Of a DNA stretch of 9,097 nucleotides, positions 1-5,861 are shown piece by piece; the stretch's first letter is position 1, and every line of letters starts with the position of its first letter. The translations under genes and the position numbers were made by a program. The notes beneath the pieces are model-generated. The model was given only the letters and a program-made list of their open reading frames with translations, was not told where the DNA came from and did not search any database. The stretch is from Chitinophaga pinensis (GTDB lineage Bacteria > Bacteroidota > Bacteroidia > Chitinophagales > Chitinophagaceae): the NCBI GenBank assembly GCA_943331145.2, contig CALQKL020000074.1:1-9097 (forward strand), in the 5' to 3' direction.

Positions 1-117
1 AGGTAAGATAAATCTGACATTTTTTTATTAGCCCACGGTTTCAACCGTAGGTGTAAAATGGGGGGATTTTGAAAATGGTTTTAAGCATTTGTTCTTATCT
101 GTAGAAAGGCAATATAA
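1..117. other. Non-coding left edge
   Basis: The three plus-strand frames hit stops within the first 31 bases, so at most the last few codons of an upstream gene could lie here. Apart from the palindrome at 31-52 and a G-run at 60-65, no coding or RNA feature is recognisable. It forms the 3' flank of the DUF6580 gene. Confidence 0.5.
31..52. repeat. REP-like short palindrome
   Basis: An inverted repeat with arms ACGGTT (35-40) and AACCGT (43-48) around TC. It is extended by two outer C-G pairs (32-33 with 50-51) across one mismatch (34/49). It lies about 65 nt beyond the 3' end of the minus-strand DUF6580 gene. From general recollection, palindromes of the type CCCACGGTTTCAACCGTGGG occur as dispersed intergenic repeats in Bacteroidota, some linked to REP-associated tyrosine transposases. 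No transposase gene is visible here, and repetition elsewhere in the genome cannot be tested from this window. It is not followed by a T-run on either strand, so it is not a classical intrinsic terminator. Confidence 0.45.
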
Positions 118-663
118 TTAAGCCAATTGCTTCTTTCCTGCAAATTTTGTGTACACAACATAAGTTCCAAATAATAAAACACTGAAACATAAATCTGTAG
201 CCATACCATTTCTTAAAAATGGTAAACCTGCTGCTAAGCAATTCGTCCATCCGTGAAGGCCTGAGCCGTAAGTAGATAAATTATCAAACAAGAAACAATT
301 TGTATTACTTAAGAAAAAGAATACAATTGAAGATGCAATAGAATAACCTGCTACTGAAATTAAATTTATCTTTTTCATGGTAAGCCCAAGAACAGTTACA
401 AATAATAATGAAGCGTAATTACCTATTTGCCCAAGTCCGTAAAATCCTGGAGCGATATTAAAAACTTCCAACATTAAATCAGAAACAAACATCGCAAGAA
501 CAGGAATGGCAAAAGCCCATTTTCTATCTTTAATTAATACGCCACTAAATAATGAAATGGCTATAATTGGATTAATACTATGCGGAAATGAAGCTACTTT
601 CATTGTTGCAGCCAATACGATTAAACTCAATCCGATGATGAAAGTTGTTTTATTTTGATTCAT
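118..663 (-). CDS. DUF6580-type integral membrane protein
   Basis: A 181-residue hydrophobic protein with about five to six predicted membrane segments, at roughly residues 8-26, 30-44, 48-69, 78-96, 100-120 and 155-175. The pattern matches the DUF6580 family as I know it: an N-terminal INPIIAISLFSG segment (compare N-F-x-P-I-x-A-I-A-L-F-G-G), then a Lys/Trp pair leading into IPVLAMFVSDL, then SSIVFFFLSNTNCFLFD, and a late GLPFLRNGMATDL segment before the last helix. The function of the family is not established. The fold resembles small ECF-transporter S-component-like proteins, but that is only an impression. The ATG at 661-663 is a natural start (MNQNKTTF), and a good -7 motif lies 18 nt upstream on the same strand. 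The gene is monocistronic here and divergent from yraN, with a 107-nt gap. It ends in TAA. Confidence 0.75.
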   Translation of the reverse strand: MNQNKTTFIIGLSLIVLAATMKVASFPHSINPIIAISLFSGVLIKDRKWAFAIPVLAMFVSDLMLEVFNIAPGFYGLGQIGNYASLLFVTVLGLTMKKINLISVAGYSIASSIVFFFLSNTNCFLFDNLSTYGSGLHGWTNCLAAGLPFLRNGMATDLCFSVLLFGTYVVYTKFAGKKQLA

Positions 664-680
664 GCTTATGGTAATTTTTA

Positions 681-688
681 CAAAAATA
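681..688 (-). promoter_or_regulatory. Putative -7 promoter element for the DUF6580 gene
   Basis: Read on the minus strand this is TATTTTTG, a full match to the Bacteroidota sigma-ABfr -7 consensus TAnnTTTG. A minimal -33 TTG lies upstream (711-713 on the plus strand, CAA), about 22 nt away, which is within or slightly above normal spacing. The implied transcription start is near 674, giving a leader of about 10 nt before the ATG at 663. This is motif matching only. Confidence 0.4.
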
Positions 689-770
689 GGTAAATCAAGA
701 CATGTTTTTTCAATAAGTTTTTACCGTTTTATCCTCATTATGTGGAAAGAGTGTTTTGGTAATTTTGGTT

Positions 771-1121
771 ATGACAAAACATATAGAAACAGGCAAAACA
801 GGGGAGTCAATTTCTGTTGAGTATTTAGCGGGAATGCAATATCAAATGTTGCACACCAATTGGCGGCATAAACATTGGGAAATTGATATTATCGCAACCA
901 AAAATGGTATACTGCATTTTATAGAAGTAAAAACGAAATCTACTAATACATTTGGATTTCCAGAAGATGAAGTGACTCCAAAAAAGTTCAGATTTTTAAC
1001 CCAAGCTGCCGAAGAATATTTATACTTAAATCCACAATGGAAGCGGATTCAGTTTGATATTTTAGCCATCACGCTTTATCCTCAAATGAAAATAAAATTA
1101 ATTGAAGATGTGTACTTATAA
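771..1121 (+). CDS. YraN/UPF0102 family nuclease-fold protein
   Basis: A 116-residue protein of typical YraN length. The family has a restriction-endonuclease-like (PD-(D/E)xK) fold and an unproven, probably DNA-related role. Visible motifs are G11-E12 in the first helix (GKTGESISVEYL), N30 before the first strand, E37-I38-D39 (family EIDLIA; here EIDIIA), E52-V53-K54 (family FVEVKTR; here FIEVKTK), FGFPEDEVTPKK after it, and FDILAI near the C-terminus. D39, E52 and K54 form the expected metal/catalytic set and are all present. I chose the ATG at 771, which gives MTKHIETGKTGE. The frame can be extended to a TTG at 756, but that adds residues not expected in the family. A weak 7/8 promoter match (TAAGTTTT, 714-721) lies upstream. 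The stop codon directly abuts that of the convergent gene. Confidence 0.9.
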   Translation: MTKHIETGKTGESISVEYLAGMQYQMLHTNWRHKHWEIDIIATKNGILHFIEVKTKSTNTFGFPEDEVTPKKFRFLTQAAEEYLYLNPQWKRIQFDILAITLYPQMKIKLIEDVYL

Positions 1122-1994
1122 TTAATCTCTTGGTATTCTCATACCACCACGACCTCCACCAAACATGTTTTGCATCTCTTTCATTGGCTTTATTTCAATG
1201 CCTTTGGGCAATTCAAATTCTTTGTTGTCTATCGCTTTTTCCAATTCGATTTTTGTTACCGATACTTCCATTACTCTTCCTCTACGCATTTTCATTTCGT
1301 AACCCATTACAAACCCTTCCACTTTTTCAAGTCCGGTTAATGCACCGCCCATCATACTTCCCATACCAGGCATTGCACTCATGCCACCAACTTGCAAAAT
1401 ATTGTTCAACTTGAATTCTCTTGCAACCCAAATTGTGGACGTATCTTTTACACCTAAAAATTTAGTTGTTATCAAATAAGCTTTAGTACAGTTGTATCCT
1501 GCAATTTTTTTAGATTCTTTTGTATAATTAATCTCTGTAGTTGGTTCCACTTTTACACGCTCTTCTCTTCTTGTATTTGAAGAAGTATCTTTTTTTCTTC
1601 TTTCTGCCATCATACTATCACGTTGCTTTTGCATTGCAGCTTGCTCTTCATCTGTTGCAGAAAATCCAGATTTGTTGCCCATCATTTCAATAATTGTAGT
1701 CGTTATTTTTTTTTCATTGTCTCTAAAAATGGTTGATTTTCCCATTTCGGATTTGATGCTTGTTTTTACAAGATTTTCTTTTAAATAAGTGGTAAAAAAG
1801 GTTTCGCCATCCATCATATTTCTAAAATTCATCCCACCGCGTCCTTCGCCTCCACCACCAATATTTTGTACATCTTCCTCTTCTGGAGCTATGATGTTCA
1901 TGGTGGTATTTATAACTGCTTGTGTATATGTTTTTACTTGTGCTTGCGTTTCAATACTCATTAACACAGCACATGCCAGTATGATTTTTTTCAT
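1122..1994 (-). CDS. Secreted DUF4412/GLPGLI-like protein, Gly/Met-rich
   Basis: A 290-residue predicted periplasmic or outer-membrane-associated protein. It starts with a signal peptide (MKKIILACAVLMSIETQAQ, cleavage near residues 18-19). Cys8 lies too close to the N-terminus for a convincing lipobox. The middle has a charged Lys/Arg/Glu stretch (about 120-150). Then come KKIAGYNCTKAYL (162-174) and an IWVAREF segment, which resemble the 'IxGYxCxKA...vW' core of GLPGLI and DUF4412 proteins. The C-terminal MEVSVTKIE...FELPKGIE segment is typical of DUF4412. The hallmark GLPGL motif itself is not present. Low-complexity stretches are GGGGEGRGG near residue 51, a Met-rich loop (205-215) and a GGGRGG tail. 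A longer reading frame begins at a TTG at 2015, but the ATG at 1994 gives a proper signal peptide and leaves room for the -7 motif at 2013-2020. The function is unknown. Confidence 0.7.
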   Translation of the reverse strand: MKKIILACAVLMSIETQAQVKTYTQAVINTTMNIIAPEEEDVQNIGGGGEGRGGMNFRNMMDGETFFTTYLKENLVKTSIKSEMGKSTIFRDNEKKITTTIIEMMGNKSGFSATDEEQAAMQKQRDSMMAERRKKDTSSNTRREERVKVEPTTEINYTKESKKIAGYNCTKAYLITTKFLGVKDTSTIWVAREFKLNNILQVGGMSAMPGMGSMMGGALTGLEKVEGFVMGYEMKMRRGRVMEVSVTKIELEKAIDNKEFELPKGIEIKPMKEMQNMFGGGRGGMRIPRD

Positions 1995-2012
1995 TCTATA
2001 AAATTTTATCAG

Positions 2013-2020
2013 CAAATTTA
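2013..2020 (-). promoter_or_regulatory. Putative -7 promoter element for the DUF4412-like gene
   Basis: On the minus strand this reads TAAATTTG, a full TAnnTTTG match, 18 nt upstream of the ATG at 1994. No clear -33 TTG is seen at the expected distance. If functional, it overlaps the alternative TTG start at 2015, which supports the internal ATG as the true start. Confidence 0.4.
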
Positions 2021-2085
2021 GCCCGTTCTATCTTAATTATATGAGTTTTGTTTTTTTATATAAAAGTTAATAACCCTTATTTTAA

Positions 2086-2105
2086 TGTGCATAACCTGTT
2101 GATAA
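2086..2105 (-). promoter_or_regulatory. Possible tandem DnaA-box-like sites
   Basis: Read on the minus strand, 2086-2094 is TTATGCACA, matching the consensus TTATNCACA exactly. Positions 2097-2105 read TTATCAACA, one mismatch, with 2 nt between the two sites. A third one-mismatch site (TTATTAACA, plus strand) lies at 2200-2208. In AT-rich DNA such 9-mers arise by chance, so this is only a candidate for DnaA binding. Confidence 0.2.
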
Positions 2106-2256
2106 ACCAAACATTCTATTTTACATTCATTTGAAATATTCAAGTTTTAAAGTAGTGAATCTTTATTTTTTGCTTTTTTTATTTGATTAAGTGCTGAATT
2201 TATTAACAACGACCCCGATGTTTACATTTTAGTTACAATTATCAAGCATTTTCACG

Positions 2257-2264
2257 TAGGTTTG
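2257..2264 (+). promoter_or_regulatory. Putative -7 promoter element for smc
   Basis: TAGGTTTG is a full match to the Bacteroidota -7 consensus TAnnTTTG and ends 20 nt before the GTG start of smc, giving a short leader. No good -33 TTTG is visible at the expected position (about 2231-2240). Confidence 0.4.
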
Positions 2265-2284
2265 TTGCCTAAAAATATAGAAAA

Positions 2285-5200
2285 GTGCGTTTAAAGAGTT
2301 TAGAAATTAAAGGATTTAAAAGTTTTGCAGACAAAACTGTTTTGCATTTCGACGAAGGTATCACTGGCGTTATTGGTCCAAATGGTTGTGGAAAAAGCAA
2401 CATTATCGATAGCATCAGATGGGTTATTGGTGAACACAAAATCAGCAACCTCAGAAGTGAAAATCTAGAGAGTCTTGTTTTTAATGGTAGTAAAACCAGA
2501 AGCGCAAGCGGCTTGGCAGAGGTTAGTTTGACGTTTGAAAATACCAAAAACTTACTTCCTACCGAATTTAGCACTGTTACCATTTCTTGAAAATATTATA
2601 AAAGTGGGGAAAGCGAATATCGTCTAAATGATGTGTCTTGCCGCCTGAAAGACATTCATAATTTATTTATGGATACAGGGGTTAGTACCGATAGTTATGC
2701 CATCATTGAGTTGGGCATGGTTGATGACATTATTAAAGACAAAGAAAACAGCAGACGTAAAATGCTTGAGCAAGCTGCTGGGATTACAATCTATAAAACC
2801 AGAAAAAAAGAAGCGAAACTTAAACTTGATGCTGCCGAACAAGATCTTGCACGTATTGAAGATTTATTATTCGAAATCAATAACCAACTAAAAAGTTTAG
2901 AAAGTCAGGCAAAGAAAGCGGAGAAATATTTTGAAATAAAGAAAGAGTATAAAGAAATAAGCATTGAATTGGCGAAAGCGGCTTTGGAAGGATTCAACAT
3001 TACCTACCGCGATTTAAACCAACAACAACAAGAAGAAGTAGATAAACGCATAGAGCTTGAAACAGCTATCGCAAAAGAAGATGCTGCACTTCAACAAGAG
3101 AAATTAAGCTACGTTGATAAAGAAAAAGCTTTACAACAATTGCAGCAAGATTTCAATGGAATGGTTAGCTTGGTTAGAACCAAAGAAAGTGAAAAAGGTC
3201 TTGCAACTCAAAAACTTCAGCATTTAAAAGAAAGAAAATCAACGCTTGATGAATTTTTACAGAAGTCAACAGGACAAGTAAAAGGGTTGGAAGAGAGCAT
3301 CAGTTTTACCGGAAATCAAATCGTTGAAGAGCAAAATAAATTAAAGCAAATTGAAGATGGGCTTGTTGTTTTAAAATCAACATTAGAAGATAAACGTAAA
3401 GTTTTTGACGACCAACGTGCAGCCATAGACGCTATGCGCAGGGAAAATCAAACCATTCAAAGAAATCAATTTGATGCGGAAAAGAAAGTAGCAATTGCAG
3501 ATACTTCCATTCAAAACATGCAACGTTCATTAACGCAACTCTTGGAAGAAAAAACCAATCGCGTTAATCAAATCAAGCAATTAGAAGAAGATAAAATACA
3601 AAAAGAAAAAGCGCTTCAAGATAGTCAAGCTGAATTGCAAAAATTACAAGAAGCGCATGAGTTTGCTAAAGAACAAATTTTTCAAACACAAAGCGTGCTC
3701 GAAGGATTGAGAAGCAACTTAGCAGATGAAAATAGAAAATTAGATGCGAAAAAAAATGAACACGACCTTTTAAAAAGTTTAGTGGATTCATTGGAAGGTT
3801 ATCCTGAAAGTGTAAAGTTTTTGCATAAAAATACAGGCTGGAATCATACCGCACCATTGCTTTCGGATATTATTTATGTAAAGGCAGATTACAGAGCAGC
3901 CGTTGAAAATGTATTGGATCCATATTTGAATTATTACGTGGTTAATAATTTAGAAGAAGCTTTGCAAGCTGTGCATTTATTGGATGCAAACAAAAAAGGC
4001 AAGGCGAATTTCTTCATGTTGGATAAATTTCAAACTTCAACTTCTGGCGCTCAGCCAAAAGATACCATCAAGGCAATGGACGTCATTGAGGTAGATACTA
4101 AATATGCAGCACTTGCTCAAAATTTATTGGGCAATGTATTTATCGCAGATAATGAAGAAGCGCTGAACGACAATTCAGAAGCGATAATTTTAGAAAAAAC
4201 AGGAAAGTACGTTAAAGGTAAATATGCACTTACAGGTGGTAGCGTAGGTTTGTTTGAAGGTAAAAAAATTGGACGTGCAAAAAATTTAGAAAAGCTTGTT
4301 GTTGATATTGAAGCGCAAACAAAGATTGTTGCAGCAATAAAAGAGAATATTCAACTCAAACACAATGAAGTAATTACTTTCAATAATCAGTTGAAGGAGC
4401 AAGCGATCAAGCAAGCGCAACAAGATATTAACGGATTAAACAATCAGATTTTTGCGATTCAAAATAAACTGGAAAATTTAATTCATCAAAATGGAATTGC
4501 AGAGGGAAGGATTAATGATTTAAATACAAACTTGCAAACCAATCAGGACGCTATTGCACAAACCCGTATTGAGTTGGCTGCATTTAATAATGCTTTGGAG
4601 GAAATGCAACAAAAAATTGTGTTGATTGAATCTGAATATTCAAATGCAGAAAAAGAATACAATGCTTCAAACAATGCGTTTAATGAAGGAAATCTTCAAC
4701 TAACGCGTCAACAAAGTAAAATTGCGTCCAACCAGCAAGAGCTTGAATTTAAAACAAATCAATTATCGGATTTGGTCGCTCAAGTAGATGCTAGCAATAC
4801 ACAACTTTCGGAAGTAATTGGAAATATAGAAACAACGGATTTAGAGTTAAAGCAAATTGAAACTGATTTGGTTTCTTTGATGCAAAATAAAGACGAAGCA
4901 GAAAAGAATTTGAATATAGCGGATCAAGCATACTACAACATTAGAAATATGCTTGCTGAAAAAGAAAGTGAATTGCGTTCTAAACAAAAAACCAAAGAAG
5001 GCATTGATACTTTATTGAATGAAATCAAAGATCGATTAACCGAGTTGAAGTTGCAATTGGCTGGAATGAAAGAGCGATTACACGTTGAGTTTAGAATAGA
5101 TTTAGATGCGATTATCGACGAGCCAAGAACAACCCAAACGCCGCTTAATGAATTGCAGGAAAAAAATGAAAGGATGAAAAAACGCCTCGAAAATATGGGC

Positions 5201-5800
5201 GAAGTAAATCCAACTGCAATTGAGGCGTACACGGAAATGAAAAAACGTTACGAATTCATTCTTGAACAAAAGAATGACTTAGTAACGGCAAAAGATAGTT
5301 TGTTGCAAACCATTCAAGAAGTGGAAGCGACTGCCAATCAGCAATTCTTGGAAACTTTCAATAAAACCAGAGAGAATTTCCAAAAAGTATTTAAGGCATT
5401 ATTTACAGAAGAAGATACTGCAGACATGGTGTTGGTTGATCCAGAAAATTTATCTGAAACTGGAATTGATATTGTGGCTAAACCAAAAGGTAAACGTCCG
5501 AGTAGCATTGGGCAGTTGAGTGGGGGAGAAAAAACCCTCACCGCAACAGCACTATTGTTCGCTATTTACCTGATCAAACCCGCGCCTTTCTGTATTTTAG
5601 ATGAGGTGGATGCGCCTTTGGATGATGCCAATGTAGGTAAGTTTACAAACATGATTAAACAGTTCAGTGAAAACTCTCAGTTTATCATTGTAACGCACAA
5701 TAAAATGACAATGAGTGCTGTGGATGTAATTTATGGTGTTACAATGCAAGAAGCTGGTGTAAGTAAATTGGTGCCTGTTGATTTTAGAAGTTTGAATTAA
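2285..5800 (+). CDS. smc: Chromosome segregation protein SMC, interrupted by in-frame TGA at codon 102
   Basis: SMC is the ATPase core of the bacterial condensin that compacts and segregates the chromosome, normally with ScpA/ScpB. The frame spans 1171 codons, the usual SMC length. Walker A is GPNGCGKS (31-38). A coiled-coil arm covers about 165-500, the hinge about 505-665 (GYPESVKFL to GLFEGKKIGR) and the returning arm about 670-1010. The ABC signature LSGGEK is at 1078-1083, Walker B/D-loop ILDEVDAPLDD includes D1106 and E1107, and the switch His is H1138. The GTG start gives the canonical MRLKSLEIKGFKSF; a stop codon lies 5 codons upstream and no ATG is available. Codon 102 (2588-2590) is TGA, where relatives have Arg in 'VTxxRKxYxSGESEYR'. 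The frame continues unchanged after it. As sequenced, it splits into a 101-residue N-terminal piece and a downstream frame that could start at GTG 2633 but lacks Walker A. Leu143 replaces the usual Q-loop Gln. Confidence 0.93.
2588..2590 (+). other. In-frame premature TGA stop within smc
   Basis: The codon order is ACC-ATT-TCT-TGA-AAA-TAT-TAT-AAA. SMC homology reads through it without insertion or deletion (TIS, stop, KYYKSGESEYRLND). A single-base change from CGA or AGA (Arg) explains it. No other in-frame TGA interrupts a gene in the window, and a TGA at 8574-8576 appears to act as a genuine terminator, so genome-wide TGA reassignment is unlikely. Confidence 0.9.
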
Positions 5801-5861
5801 AAAGATATTGAATTTTACAAGTTTACTTTTTTATCATATCTTTTATCATAAATAAAAAATC

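Larger units (their letters stand above)
1995..2284. other. Divergent AT-rich intergenic region
   Basis: These 290 bp separate the minus-strand DUF4412-like gene from smc. The region is strongly AT-rich with T-runs (about 2045-2060 and 2161-2182). It contains a -7 motif for each flanking gene. It also has DnaA-box-like 9-mers: TGTGCATAA at 2086-2094, TGTTGATAA at 2097-2105 and TTATTAACA at 2200-2208. No open reading frame with a recognisable product, tRNA or structured RNA was seen. Confidence 0.5.

Noticed and set aside
31..60. Intrinsic terminator for the DUF6580 gene
   Set aside because: On the minus strand the hairpin is followed by an A-rich, not T-rich, tract, so it lacks the U-run of an intrinsic terminator.
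760..767. TAATTTTG as a -7 promoter element for yraN
   Set aside because: It matches TAnnTTTG but ends only 3 nt before the ATG, which would place the transcription start inside the gene.
1130..1414. Plus-strand open frame of 94 codons opposite the DUF4412-like gene
   Set aside because: It lies wholly antisense to a gene with a signal peptide and family motifs, and its Leu/Phe/Ser-rich product looks like reverse-strand noise.
2269..2583. Minus-strand open frame of 104 codons opposite the start of smc
   Set aside because: It mirrors the conserved SMC N-terminal coding sequence and has no recognisable domain; it is an antisense shadow.
2588..2632. Selenocysteine insertion or genome-wide UGA recoding at the smc TGA
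   Set aside because: No GC-paired SECIS-like hairpin is seen just downstream, the expected residue is Arg and not Cys/Sec, and a TGA seems to terminate the YCF48-like gene normally at 8574-8576.
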